A stretch of DNA of 64,000 nt from Chrysopilus asiliformis (GCA_964034945.1 OZ035961.1:74278188-74342187); one strand, 5' to 3'. Shown: positions 33,225 to 44,656, numbered from the stretch's first letter. A program made the numbers and translations. Notes: generated from the letters alone by a model not told the origin.

Positions 33225-33543
33225 CACTTCCATCGTGGCATTAGCAGCGTACGGACGTGTTTTTGAATAGCTCTTGCAAGCAATAGTTTGTTTTTCTTTT
33301 GTGATTCACATATTTTTCGACATCGGCTTTGTTCATTGATATTCTATTGTGTATTTTTGGTTTCGACTTCGGCTGGTTTTGTGGACAAACCGTTTTGTGC
33401 TACGGTACTTTTGTGCACGTGCACTTACAATAGTGACGCTGTTCTAATGCGGTGACTTTAGGGTGAGTGCACCTATCTCATTGTATATTGTCTGTTGGTG
33501 TTGGTTTGTATTTAAACTTACCAAAGTAGTTTGTGGTGGTGGT

Positions 33544-34843
33544 ATGCCACCTAAAAAGATAAGTGGGGAGGGCAAGCCGGTGAGTGGGAGCTTGTCTGAT
33601 TCCCCGAGGAGAAGGGTGAGGAAGAAGGCTGTCTATCCAAGCGTTACTGGGGACAGCGAGGTGCCGATGAGCACCACCGACGAAGAAATTGAGGAGAGGG
33701 TTGACCTCAGCAGTAAGCTGCGGTCAATGAAGGCTGCATCAGAGGAGCGCCGGGGAAGTGGCTCCTCTATAGTAGCACAATTGCAAGAAAGCGGTGTGAG
33801 TGGGGCCAGCGCGGTGGAATCTGGCGAACCGTCTTTGGGTCGAAAGACCAGTGTAGAGAAAGGGGCAATTGCCGTAGTGGGGGCTAAAGTGGCCAGGGTG
33901 GCAATCGAAAAATTTAAGACCCCGATTGAGAAGCCGAAGCCGAAGGCGGCTAGGAAGATTGCGGAGCCTCTTATCGAAACAGAAGCTGTGTTGGAGGAGA
34001 TGAAGCGTTTGGGCTGTCGGCTTGACCAAGTTATGTTCGAGAATGGCGCCCAACCAATGTTGATGGCAGCAATTCATGAAATTGCTGCCGAATATACCGT
34101 GGTCATCGGTCGTCTCATGGCTAAAACTGAGCGGCTACAAGGTAGGCTGGAAGCTACCGGTAGAGCCACTGCGTCGGTGCCCGAAGGTGGAATAAAGTCC
34201 GCCCAGAGGGTTGAGCCGCGCTCGTTTGCCAGTGTAGCGGCGATGAATGGGTGTCCCGTGGCGGTCACCCAGGCCGTTAGGCCCAAGCCGGTGGAGACGT
34301 GGTCGGTTGTGGTGAAGAGTAGGAAACCTGAAGTTTCAGCCAAAGAGCTGGCTGCGAAAGTGGTGAAGGAGGTAGGGCCGACTTTGGGTGTAAGGGTGCA
34401 TGGGGTAAATCCTCTTAAATCCGGGGCGGTAGCCATTAGGGTGCCCTCGGAGAAGGAGAGGAAGAAGGTGGTGGAGAACGTAAAGTTCAATGAGTGTGGT
34501 CTGGATGTGACCGTTAAGGACAAGTTGGGGCCTCGAGCCATCATTTACGATGTAGATTGCTCGATCAGCACGGATGACTTGATGGCGGACATCAGGCCCA
34601 ACCACTTCGGTTAGATGCCCCTAGAGAAATTCTCAAAGGGCATCCGGATAATTAGACGCCCCATTAGGCAGGGTTTGGACGCTAAGTCCAATGTGATTTT
34701 GGAGGGCATTGCAGAGATTGTCGAATGCCTCCTTTTGTAGCAATGCCGTGCACTGCCGAAATTGCGACATCCGAGGCCTTCCGGCCGGTCACCCGTATGC
34801 CCAGTGTATGCGGCTCTGGCCGCCCGGATGCACACTACACATT
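33544..34843 (+). pseudogene. R1 ORF1 of the second element, copy A
   Basis: ATG 33544 opens MPPKKISGEGKPVSGSL and the frame is intact to TAG 34612-34614 (about 356 codons). After that, homology continues as PLEKFSKGIRIIRRPI but about 170 bp holding the first two zinc knuckles is deleted. The block 34137-34328 is nearly identical to 28571-28762 of the first R1, while the flanks are strongly diverged, which looks like gene conversion. Inactive. Confidence 0.85.
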
Positions 34844-34847
34844 AATT

Positions 34848-35075
34848 ATGGTAGTTAGAGTTCTACAACTAAACTGCCAGGGTTCTGCTTCAGTAATGCA
34901 TGAGCTGGGTGTGAGTGTGGTGTGTGAATATATGTGTGAGTGTGAAACGAGTTTTGCTCTTTCACAGAAGGCTTTTTCTGTTCAAGGACTCCCCTCTTGA
35001 ATGCGCGCTGTTGCACCCGATGGGCAGATTCAAAGTATGAAGATGAAAAGCTTGACGAGTGAATGGGATGTTTGT
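34848..35075 (+). pseudogene. R1 ORF2 start of the second element, copy A
   Basis: ATG 34848 opens MVVRVLQLNCQGSASVMHEL, the normal endonuclease start. The frame is lost after FALSQKAFSVQ near 34980, and similarity ends at about 35075. Only the first fifth of the endonuclease domain remains. Confidence 0.8.
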
Positions 35076-35303
35076 GATAGCGTCTGCAAGACTTTCCGTT
35101 ATCCTTACATGAACGAAATATTGAGAATATTATATTGTACGCAAGGTGGCAAAAATTGATCCTCCTATGTTGCATCGTTGCGAAAATATAAGCTTCCAAT
35201 TATTTAAAGAAAAAGTTACTATTATAATATAATCTGAAGCCACAAAACAAATTAATAGAGATTGTATAAAAAAGCCTTATATAACCGATAACGAATATTA
35301 TTA
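35076..35303. other. Spacer after truncated R1
   Basis: AT-rich sequence without recognised features. It marks the break between the R1 array and region 3. Confidence 0.4.
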
Positions 35304-35725
35304 GGAATATGTATGCTAAAAATCAAGTTAATCTGATGAATATCACCACTATTCAAAAACTAGAAGCATTGCAAACTCCTTTAATTTTAGTTTTGCATTT
35401 TTGAAGTAAAATACCACAAAAACGAAAAAATCGTAATTATTCCTTTAACCGTAAACCTTATGTTACAATTTTATTTGGTTCAATCACGCTAAGAAAAGTA
35501 CGTCCTCACTTGTCGGAATATGTATGCTAAAAATCAAGTTAATCTGATGAATATCACCACTATTCAAAAACTAGAAGCATTGCAAACTCCTTTAATTTTA
35601 GTTTTGCGTTTTTGAAGTAAAATACCACAAAAACGAAAAAATCGTAATTATTCCTTTAACCGTAAACCTTATGTTACAATTTTATTTGGTTCAATTACGC
35701 TAAGAAAAGTACGTCCTCACTTGTC
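35304..35725. repeat. Two tandem copies of a 211-bp unit
   Basis: GGAATATGTATGCTAAAAAT starts at 35304 and again at 35515, and the units differ at only a few positions. Non-coding. The near-identity suggests a recent tandem duplication. Confidence 0.9.
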
Positions 35726-36258
35726 GGCGATCTGATACGAACAAAAAAGAGCCGTACTGTCCCTCGGTACGTAATAATAATGTTTGGGAAAAGTTGTTAG
35801 GAAGACCCTTTTTTGAAAAGTCCTTAGAAAGATCCTTTTTTAAAAATTCTTAGGAAGACCCTTTTTTAAGTTTGACAACAAAAATTCCAATTCCGAAATT
35901 TCGTTTTTTACAAACTTTTATTTAGTTTCACTTATTAGCTGGTTCCCATCCACCAGTTGAGTGCAATCTAAATCTTTTTTTATCCCCACCAGGTTGTGTG
36001 TTTGTTTGTTCTTCCCTCACAACTTTTCATTCAGTCAACCGATTTCGGTTCTGTTTTTGCATACTGGAATTTAAGAACTGAAAGCTTCGTTGCAAAGAAA
36101 TCACTATTCTCTTTCACTTTAAACCCCCTCTCCTTATATCTTTTAATCCAATGAACCAATTTCGATCCCGTTTTCGCTAGTGGGTTGGAAATAACGAAAC
36201 GAATGTTTCAGTATGTAACAATTCACCCGTCCCTGCAAACTTTAACCCCTCTCCATGT
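35726..36258. other. Unannotated spacer
   Basis: Includes three short imperfect repeats of AGGAAGACCCTTTTTT-like words near 35800-35870. Otherwise nothing recognised. Confidence 0.4.
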
Positions 36259-36881
36259 ATGGTGAAACCAAAGGATATATTAAATTTGCCTTACCGTTTG
36301 TAACGCCAAGATCCCGTCATTACACACAAAAATGAATTACATCAGTGTATTTAGAATAATAAAACATAACAAAAGCTTTAATTGCCAATCTGGAAATTGT
36401 TGAAAACCCATATGGTGATTTAAATGAACAGCGAACAGTTGTATAAAAATTCCACTTTGAAATCAAACTTTCTAATAGAATTTTTTAAAATTTATTCCAA
36501 TCCGATTTTGATGTATGGGAGTTTTATGTAGAATCATATTCTAAATAACTTTTGTTCGTGCACTTTTTTGATAAGATGCACCGTTTTTGAGATATTGGCA
36601 AATATCGTTTTCGTTCGTATGGGGGGTGCCCCCCCTAATGGTCCATTTTTGTCCATTAACGAGCTTAGCCTCGCATTTTGCGAAAAACGGATCTGCACAA
36701 AATTTCAAGTCAACCAATCCGTGCGCTCGCAATCCGCGCCACAGACAGACGGACGGACATGCAAAAATCAATTTTTTTAATCATTCTAAACTCACTGGTG
36801 TAATTCATTTTTGTGTGTGATGACGGGATCTTGGCGTTACAAACGGTAAGGCAAAGTTAATATACCCTTTGGTTTGACCAT
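36259..36881. mobile_element. Fold-back element with ~107-bp ends
   Basis: The ends 36259-36365 and 36770-36881 are reverse complements and include CGTTTGTAACGCCAAGATCC. Between them lies a member of the dispersed family also at 16860-17310. A half copy occurs at 38836-39360. No ORF or target duplication was identified with confidence. Confidence 0.7.
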
Positions 36882-36897
36882 ATGGGTATAAAAAGCA

Positions 36898-37165
36898 CAT
36901 CAAAATCCGATTGGAATAAATTTTAAAACATAACAAAAGCTATAATTGCCAGTCTGGCAATTATTGACAACCCGTATGGTGATTTAAGTGAACAGCGAAC
37001 AATTGCATCAAAATTCCACTTTGAAGTCAAACTTTCCAATAAGATTTTTTAAATTTATTCCAATCGGATTTTGATGTATGGGAGTTTTATGTAGAATCAT
37101 ATCCTAAATAACTTTTGTTCTTGGACTTTTTTGATAAGATGCACCGTTGTTGAGATATTTGCAAA
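36898..37165. repeat. Partial copy of the same dispersed family
   Basis: Repeats about 36367-36600 in the same orientation (for example CAATCGGATTTTGATGTATG). Non-coding. Confidence 0.7.
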
Positions 37166-37254
37166 AAGCTCTATAGCTGTAGATATGTCCGTTTTACTTT
37201 TTTTTCAATTTTTAATAATACTTTATTAGTGATTTGCCTTTCAAAATTATAAAC

Positions 37255-37390
37255 ATGCCGCTAACTAAGTCTTCAATGTTAACACGACATTCCATACTGT
37301 CTGATCAGTGCAGTGAGTTAGAAGTCGGACTACCATGCGCCAGGCACCGGGTTCAATTCTTATCGGTGACAAAATTCTTTTTTTTTTCTT
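37255..37390 (+). repeat. tRNA-like SINE unit 1
   Basis: Carries a Pol III B-box-like GGTTCAATTCT (37350-37360) preceded by ATGCGCCAGGCACC and followed by TATCGGTGAC and a T-run. Two relatives follow. No convincing A box or cloverleaf, so it is a tRNA-derived repeat at most. Confidence 0.45.
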
Positions 37391-37452
37391 TTCAATTTTT
37401 TTTGTTGATTTATTTCCTTTTTTTAATATTTTATTACTTAATTTATTATTTT

Positions 37453-37530
37453 TACTCCTGACTAAGTGTTAAACAACAATGCGCCAGATGTGCGGGTTCG
37501 ATTCCGAGTGGTGACAAAATGTTTTTTTTT
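37453..37530 (+). repeat. tRNA-like SINE unit 2
   Basis: Contains GACTAAGTGTTAAAC, ATGCGCCAG and a canonical B-box GGTTCGATTCC (37495-37505), then GAGTGGTGACAAAAT and a T-run. Confidence 0.45.
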
Positions 37531-37639
37531 AATTTTTTTTTGACCTTAAATTACTTATTTTATTTATATTATACTTCTTTGGATGGGTAAAATCTTATGA
37601 GCTCGCGTCACCGACATGCTAATTTAACAGCTTAAGAAT

Positions 37640-37935
37640 GCTGATTTGTTTTCATTTGATTTTTTTATACAGAAAAAATCAATTTTTTTTTTGGAAAACA
37701 TACAGCAAAATAAAATGAGACAGAAAAATTCTGAACAGCACGTGACTTTGTTATACAGCAAAAAATCGATTTGTTTTTTTTTTTTTTTGGAAAATATACA
37801 GCAAAATAAAATGAGACAGAAATTTTTTTTTGGGAAATTATATACAGCAAAATAAAATGAGACAGAAAATAACAAAAAATCGATTTTTTTTGAAAAATAT
37901 ACAGCAAAATAAAATTACACAGAAAATTTCTGAAT
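37640..37935. repeat. Four tandem units around ACAGCAAAATAAAATGAGAC
   Basis: ATACAGCAAAATAAAAT recurs four times at about 75-90-bp spacing, separated by T-rich runs and TGAA(C/T)AGCACGTG words. ORFs here on both strands are low-complexity and not credible. Confidence 0.75.
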
Positions 37936-38224
37936 AGCACGTGGCATTCTTATACAGAAAGAATTAAATATCTCTAGCTATTTGTTGTATAAGAAAATCA
38001 TGTGCTGCTGAGGAATTCAAACCTTAATATGCATATTGACTTTTATTTGAAATTTACTGTTTATTAGCATATATTTTCGAAATTTCAGTTTGAAAAATAT
38101 ATAGGTATAAATACACGACAATATAATTATTACCTTACATATATTATTGTTTTCACTTCTGTTGGCAGTCCCCAATGACTGCCTGTTTTTTATTACTTAA
38201 TTTATCTTTAAAATTTATATTCTT
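37936..38224. other. Unannotated spacer
   Basis: AT-rich. A short stem GGCAGTCCCCAATGACTGCC followed by T5 lies near 38165-38190, but it has no evident role. Confidence 0.35.
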
Positions 38225-38300
38225 ACTACTGAATAAGTGTAAACTACATCGCGCCAGGTACGGGTTCAATTCTGAGCGGTGGCAAAATATTTTTATTTAA
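38225..38300 (+). repeat. tRNA-like SINE unit 3
   Basis: Contains GAATAAGTGTAAACTAC, CGCGCCAGGTAC, B-box GGTTCAATTCT (38263-38273) and GAGCGGTGGCAAAAT followed by a T-rich run, the same order as unit 2. Confidence 0.45.
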
Positions 38301-38394
38301 TTTTTTTTTTGTTGAAATTGAGTTTTTTAAACGCAAAATTAAAAATATCTGTTACGCATCGTCTTTTATTGGAAAAAGTGAAAACCATCTTCTC

Positions 38395-38800
38395 TATATA
38401 TAAAATCGTTTAACCTGACGCCCAGCCCAAACCCCTGAAGATAGAGACTTGAAACTTTCAGAATATGTCCCAACCATCGCGTAGGCGCTCACTAAGACGA
38501 GATTTTAGCGCTAAGGGGGTAAATAAGACGCTGAAAAGTATCACTCGGGGATTTTTGGGGTCGCTGATCACGCATCCGGTGTTAGATTTTAAAAATTCAA
38601 AACGGAACGTCCTGTAAGGATAATGCAAATGCAAGAAATAACTTTAAGAAAATAAACGTGTTGCGGGAAAAAATGTCATTAGGGGGTTTTCGGGGTCGCT
38701 GATCACGAATATATATATTTAAAAGGCAAAGCGATTTTGTATGTATTTCTTTCGACACAGCTCCAGCCTAAAATCGATTTTGATTATTCTTTTTTTAAAT
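38395..38800. repeat. Helitron-like start and minisatellite-related words
   Basis: TCTATATATAAAATCG near 38393 resembles a Helitron 5' end. Sequence at 38530-38710 repeats the GGGGTCGCTGATCACG and CCTGTAAGGATAATG words of the 121-bp minisatellite. Boundaries uncertain. Confidence 0.4.
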
Positions 38801-38835
38801 GAAAGCTCTATCTGTAGATGTGTCCACTTTACTTT

Positions 38836-39360
38836 TTATACCCGTATGGTGAAACCAAAGGGTATATTAACTCTGCCTTACCGTTTGTAACGCCAAGATC
38901 CCGTCATCACACACAAAAATGAATTACACCAGTGTGTTTAGAATGATAAAAAAAATTGATTTTTGCATGTCCGTCCGTCTGTCCGTCTGTCTGTGGCGCG
39001 GATTGCGAGCGCACGGATTGGTTGACTTGAAATTTTGTGCAGATCCGTTTTTCGCAAAATGCGAGGCTAAGCTCGTTAATGGACAAAAATGGATCATTAG
39101 AGGTACCCCCCATACGAACGAAAACGTTTTTTGCGAATATCTCAAAAACGGCGCATCTTATCAAAAAAGTCCAAGAACAAAAGTTATTTAGGATATGATC
39201 CTAAATAAAACTCCCATACATCAAAATCCTATTGGAACAAATTTTAAAAAATCTTATTGGAAAGTTTGACTTCAAACTGGAATTTTGATACAACTGTTCC
39301 AATTTTGATAGGAATATCACTATACGAGTTTCTAATAATTGCCAGACTGGCAATTATAGG
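38836..39360. repeat. Half copy of the fold-back/dispersed family
   Basis: Starts TATACCCGTATGGTGAAACC, one end of the 36259-36881 element, but in the opposite orientation and without the matching second end. A GTCCGTCT microsatellite follows the end. Confidence 0.7.
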
Positions 39361-39946
39361 TTTTGTTGTGCTTAAAATTTATGTTTGTCCGTCTGTCTGT
39401 ATGTCGGTCGGTATTTCTGTCTGTTTGACTGAATTTTTGTTCCGGCATCACGTAAAAGCGGCGCGGCCGATTTTGATCAAACTTTGCAGACAGGTACAGT
39501 TATTGACAGAATAAAGGATATGATTATTTTTGATGTCAATCCCCGTTTCTTCTGATATCTCTTACTCAAGGGTGTCGGATCCAGTTTAATAGCAACCCCT
39601 TTCCCTCTCTTGAAACCTCTTTATGGGCTTAAGGGTTTCGGATCCGGTTTTCACCATGAGAGAGGTCAGCCCGCAGGAAAAATTTTTGCTCTCTAATATC
39701 TACCCCTCTTTTTTATGTATAGCTAACGATGGTATCTTTTTTCGGACAAAAAACAGTATATTTCACCTAAAAATTTACAAAAGCAGTAAATCGATTTGAA
39801 AAAACAGTATTTTTCGCAGTATAAATTTTATTCAATGAAAATTTGTGTCTTTGCTTTTAATTTCGACATTTTTATTCTTTTAAATTAACAATGGAAAGCA
39901 AAATCAAAGTAACGCGTTCTGAAGAAGGATGAATAATGACAAGACA
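39361..39946. other. Unannotated spacer
   Basis: Has a GTCTGTCTGT-type tract near 39385-39425 and words near 39720-39830 that match 6780-6870 of the Helitron in reverse orientation. No gene seen. Confidence 0.4.
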
Positions 39947-40065
39947 GTAATCGATGGGGAAAGGAAGAAGCGAATCTATATGACATGTTGCCATCAATAC
40001 TTCGCTGTTCGTCGTTTGAATGTATTTACACTTGGCATGTATTGCCACTGGGGCGCAGCCCCTAG
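39947..40065 (+). mobile_element. Helitron 3'-end relic
   Basis: Positions 39947-40050 match about 6580-6690 of the complete Helitron and then jump to its terminal GGGGCGCAGCCCCTAG, ending at 40065 before T. An internally deleted member of the same family. Its 5' end is not certain. Confidence 0.7.
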
Positions 40066-40407
40066 TACTTTATTATACTACGTATAAGAAAGTAAAAAGG
40101 GAACATGCACTAAACCGATTTTGAAGCATTTGTTTGCTAAATATAGCTTACATATATGGGAAAGTCATAGACTAGTTGCGGTTCAGGTCCCCATGAAAAG
40201 TTTCATTTGGTATTATTATCTCGTTACATATTATATTGAAACTGAAAACTAAAAAAAATTGAACTTTAATTATTGTTTATTTACCACAAAGTAATTCAGT
40301 GCAGATTCCATAAAAACAGCTTCTGTAAAAAAAAATTAAGAAAACTTAACAAATAGAAAATACAAATGAAAACACAAAAAAACCAAAATAGTGATTCGTA
40401 AGTTAAA
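40066..40407. other. Unannotated spacer
   Basis: AT-rich. It begins with TACTTTATTATACTACGTATAA-like sequence that resembles the junction motif of the following tandem repeat. Otherwise nothing recognised. Confidence 0.4.
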
Positions 40408-41307
40408 ATATCAGTTGTGGTCAACACAAAACTTTCTTCTACAAAAACTACGACCCTGTGCAATTTACGCTAGAGCCCTGTCACGTTGTCAACCCAATAC
40501 AACCTCCCAATAAATTGTTGGTTTATTCAAAAATATAAAAAACGTACAAAATTTGAGATAACTTGAGAACGGTAAAAGATATCAATTTACGGTAAATGGC
40601 AAAAATGTAGAAAATGTTAACATCTTTAATTATTCTTTTAACTGATTTGTCGAAAAACCGTTAGTTTGCAAATTATTCGCAAAAATATGATTTTTTACAT
40701 ATTAATGAAAATATCTCAATAACGGTAAAAGATAACGGATAACGGTAAAAGACAAAATTGTGGAGAATGCCATTCTCATTAATTCACTTCATACATTCAG
40801 TTAGCAAAAACCCGTTAGTTTTCGAGATAATCGCAAAAAACTGTTTTTTTTTGGAAATAACGGTTTATCTGGATAACAGGTTGAGATATCGAGTTATAGC
40901 TAAAGACAAAAGTGTGGGAAATTTTATTTTCTCCAAGTTTTGTCATACTTAAGGCCACTAAAAAACGCGTAGTTTGGGAGTAAATCGAGAAAAACGAAAT
41001 TGCGATTTTTAAAAAACCGCCATTTTGGATACTTCCGGTTAACGGATTTCCACCAAAAGTTGATAGGATCGTCCCATTTCAGGACCCAACATGCCTATAA
41101 AATTTCATGGCGCTAGCTCTATTAGTTTTTGAGAAATCTTGTACACAGACTGACAGACAGACTGACAGACTGACAGACAGAAAGACATGTTTTAAATATG
41201 ACTCCAATCGACTCAGGAGTGAGCGGGAAATATTTTTTAGGCAAAATTAAGAGGTCGAAATTTTTCATGAATACAATACTTTATTATACTCCGTGGAAGA
41301 AAGTAAA
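40408..41307. repeat. ~900-bp repeat, copy 2 (tandem)
   Basis: Same family as 12748-13592, with the additional junction ACTTTATTATACTCCGTGGA before the next copy. It retains the AAATCGAGAAAAACGAAAT piece missing from copy 1. Confidence 0.9.
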
Positions 41308-42220
41308 AATATCAGTTGTGGTCAACACAAAACTTTCTTCTACAAAATCTACGACCCTGCGCAATTTACGCTAGAGCCCTGTCGCGTTGTCAACCTAAGA
41401 CGACCTCCCAATAAATTCTTGGTTTATTCAAAAATATCAAAAACGTACAAAATTTGAGATAACTTGAGAACGGTAAAAGATATCAATTTACGGTAAATGG
41501 CAAAAATGTAGAAAATGTTAACATCTTTAATTATTCTTTTAACTGATTTGTCGAAAAACCGTTAGTTTGCAAATTATTCGCAGAAATATGATTTTTTACA
41601 TATTAATGAAAATATCTCAATAACGGTAAAAGATAACGGATAACGGTAAGAAACAAAATTGTGCAGAATTCCATTCTCATTAATTCACTTCATACATTCA
41701 GTCAGCAAAAACCCGTTAGTTTTCGAGATAATCGCAAAAAACTGTTTTTTTGGAAATAACGGTTTATCTCGATAACAGGTGGAGATATCGAGTTACAGCT
41801 AAAGACAAAAGTGTGGGAAATTTTATTTTCTCCAAGTTTTGTCATACTTAAGGCCACTAAAAAACGCGTAGTTTGGGAGTAAATCGAGAAAAACGAAATT
41901 GCGATTTTTGAAAAACCGCCATTTTGGATACTTCCGGTTAACGGATTTCCACCAAAAGTTGATAGGATCGTCCCATTTCAGGACCCAACATGCCTATAAA
42001 ATTTCATGGCGCTAGCTCTATTAGTTTTTGAGAAATCTTGTACACAGACTGACAGACAGACTGACAGACAGACTGACAGACAGACTGACAGACTGACAGA
42101 CAGAAAGACATTTTTTAAATATGACTCCAATCGACTCAGGAGTGATCGGGAAATGTTTTTTAGGCAAAATTAAGAGGTCGAAATTTTTCATGAATACAAT
42201 ACTTTATTATACTCCGTAGA
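41308..42220. repeat. ~900-bp repeat, copy 3 (tandem)
   Basis: Head-to-tail with copy 2 and highly similar. The CAGACTGA microsatellite near 42045-42105 is expanded relative to the other two copies. Confidence 0.9.
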
Positions 42221-42635
42221 AGAAAGTAAAAACCCAGTGAAATCTTATTAAGGCATGACATGTTATGTGTGTGTCTGGCATGCAATTTTGATTTTATAAG
42301 CGGCTAATTTTGAAACATTTGTATGAAATAATAAAATTTGCTATTAGAAATATTAATAAAATTTGCTATAAAATTTCCAAAATCAAGAATTTGTATTATT
42401 GGAAAAAAAAATTTATTATTGGAAAAAATTTATATGGTAAATGGTTCTTTTTCTTCTAATTTTTACACGAAAAAAAATTTGGTAACAGACGTCATAAAAT
42501 TTTGCAGAAAACTAGAAAGAGACAAATATATTATTTTTCAGTGGGAAAGACAGAATGCGGACACGGTACTTTTCTAGGAAAACTAGCATAAGAATTTGAA
42601 TCTTATTTCCTGACCATAACCATGAAATTTTCAAA
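42221..42635. repeat. Spacer with block shared with 12180-12330
   Basis: Contains a version of the 12190-12320 sequence (TTTTGAAACATTTGTATGA and following). It precedes the sharp start of copy B. Confidence 0.6.
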
Positions 42636-42839
42636 CAATGTGTAGAAATTATTTTTAAAAGCTTTTATTTAGCTCGCTATCTTGTCTGTCTGTTTGTTTG
42701 CTTGTTTGTTTGTTTTTTTGTTTGTCGGGGTCAAATCTTGCAATCAAATTTTGACCCACTTCCACTCATCCGATTCACTTGAAATTTTGTACACTTATAT
42801 AAGTCCGATGACAATACAATATTTTCTCTACTTCGTCCT

Positions 42840-43578
42840 TGTAAGGATAAGAGAAGGTCCTGTAAGGATAACGTGATTATCCTTTTCTCCAAATTTTCCG
42901 GAAAAAAATCTATTCTGGGGGTTTTTGGGGTCGCTGAATCCGAATCTGTCATTAAAAAGTCTGTAAGGATAACGGAAGATCCTGTAAGGATAACGTGATT
43001 ATCCTTTTCTCCAAATTTTCCGGAAAAAAATCTATTCTTGGGTTTTTGGGGTCGCTGAATCCGAATCTGTCATCAAAAAGTCTGTAAGGATAACGGAAGG
43101 TCCTGTAAGGATAACGTGATTATCCTTTTCTCCAAATTTTCCGGAAAAAAATCTATTCTGGGGGTTTTTGGGGTCGCTGAATCCGAATCTGTCATTAAAA
43201 AGTCTGTAAGGATAACGGAAGATCCTGTAAGGATAACGTGATTATCCTTTTCTCCAAATTTTCCGGAAAAAAATCTATTCTTGGGGTTTTGGGGTCGCTG
43301 AATCCGAATCTGTCATCAAAAAGTCTGTAAGGATAACGGAGGGTCCTGTAAGGATAACGTGATTATCCTTTTCTCCAAATTTTCCGGAAAAAAATCTATT
43401 CTGGGGTTTTTGGGCTCGCTGAATACGATTCTTAAGTTAAAAAGTCTGTAATGACGACGGAAAGTCCTATAAGGATAACGTGATTATCCTTTTTCTCAAT
43501 TGTTCCGGGAAAAAATATATTCTGCGGGTTTTGGGGTTCGCTGAATACGATTCTCAAGTTAAAAAGCCTGTAAGGACA
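42840..43578. repeat. 121-bp minisatellite, copy B
   Basis: The same six or so units in the same order as 14403-15140, with only a few base changes, so the array has not changed length since the duplication. Confidence 0.9.
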
Positions 43579-43664
43579 TCTCAAATGTAAAGCTATATAT
43601 TCGAAGACTAAAAAGAACAAAATAAAAAAAAATTTTTTTTTTAAAAAAGCTTTTATTTAAAAAA

Positions 43665-43838
43665 ATGCACTAAAAAGAAAAAAATAATTTTCTGGACGCT
43701 GTGTATCACAAATATAAAAGCTTTTAAAAAGCGAGATAAAGCATAAAACAATAAAATAAATATTTATCTCGCTTTTTAAAAGCTTTTATATTTGTGATAC
43801 ACAGCGTCCAGAAAATTATTTTTTTCTTTTTAGTGCAT
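43665..43838. repeat. 76-bp perfect hairpin, copy B
   Basis: Same hairpin as 15227-15400. Here pairing continues outward through AAAGCTTTTATTTAAA on both sides to about 43625 and 43877, giving arms of about 110 bp. Confidence 0.9.
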
Positions 43839-44015
43839 TTTTTTAAATAAAAGCTTTTTTTAAAAAAAAATTTTTTTATTTTTTTTGTTCGAATCTTACA
43901 TTTCAGTCAAAAGCATGTTAAATTGAACAACTTTAAAAAAATACGAGTGTTAAATTCGTTTGGTACTCATAAAATTTCAACAACTCTACGCTATATTAGG
44001 CAACAATTGATATTT

Positions 44016-44449
44016 TTTCGTCAAACAGAGATCCAAAAGTCGCTGCCCGTTTTGTGCAGCTCCATCTGGATGAGATCAAGGAGTATTATGACTCATGGGG
44101 CATTGCAATTAATAGTAATAAGTCAAAGCTAATTCACTTTAGAAACGCGTCTGGAAGGGGTCCATCGGGTACTGCCAAAATATGTTCTAACCTCTCTATC
44201 TCTCTGGGTGGTCGAGAACTTCGGCCCAAGGATAAGATTAGATATCTGGGTGTCAATTTTAATAAGCTCTTAAAGTTCAATGACCATGTTAAGGAATCCC
44301 TAAGAAAAGCAAATAAAGCTTATATGTCTATCGCCTCGTTAATGCACCCGAAAAGCATGCTTTCTCCAATGACAAGGATGCTCTTATATAAGCAGTTGAT
44401 AAAACCGATTCTTATTTACTGTTATCGGATTTCAAGCTGTATCAGATAG
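44016..44449 (+). pseudogene. jockey-like RT fragment, copy B
   Basis: Same sequence and product as 15578-16011, thumb region of a jockey-clade RT. I saw no differences in the protein. Confidence 0.8.
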
Positions 44450-44482
44450 ACTATGCACTCTACGCATGCGAGGTAAGTAATA

Positions 44483-44656
44483 CACATATTCATAGACTTT
44501 AAAACCTCCTATGATAGCCTAGTCAGGGCAGAACTTTATAAAGTCATGAGAGATCTCGGTATGCCAAATAAATTGATAAGACTGTGTAGGGATCTCTCTC
44601 TGGTGAGAGACATTAGTAGCGCCGAAAGAGAGAGTGAGATGTCATTACTTTCATAA
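44483..44656 (+). pseudogene. Non-LTR RT fragment (FIDF block), copy B
   Basis: Same as 16045-16218, with the FIDFKTSYDS block and a stop after 58 codons or so. Confidence 0.65.

Larger units (their letters stand above)
14199..33824. repeat. Large direct duplication, copy A
   Basis: Matches 42636-64000 in the same orientation and order, apart from private indels. The left boundary is sharp, with similarity beginning at CAATGTGTAG in both copies. The right boundary in copy A is at or beyond 33824, which pairs with the last base of the window. Private to copy A are the hAT element at 26740-28189 and the stop at 25153-25155. Confidence 0.95.
33225..35075 (+). mobile_element. Second R1 in tandem, truncated, copy A
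   Basis: Starts CACTTCCATCGTGGC directly after the 14-bp target. Its 5' UTR and ORF1 N-terminal half differ strongly from the first R1, so it is another R1 lineage. It decays after 34612 and similarity to R1 ends at about 35075 in the endonuclease region. Unrelated AT-rich DNA follows. Confidence 0.9.

Noticed and set aside
37310..37380. True tRNA gene
   Set aside because: Only a B-box-like half is recognisable; no cloverleaf or A box could be drawn.
37624..37940. Phe- and Lys-rich ORFs on both strands
   Set aside because: Low-complexity translation of T- and A-runs in tandem repeats.
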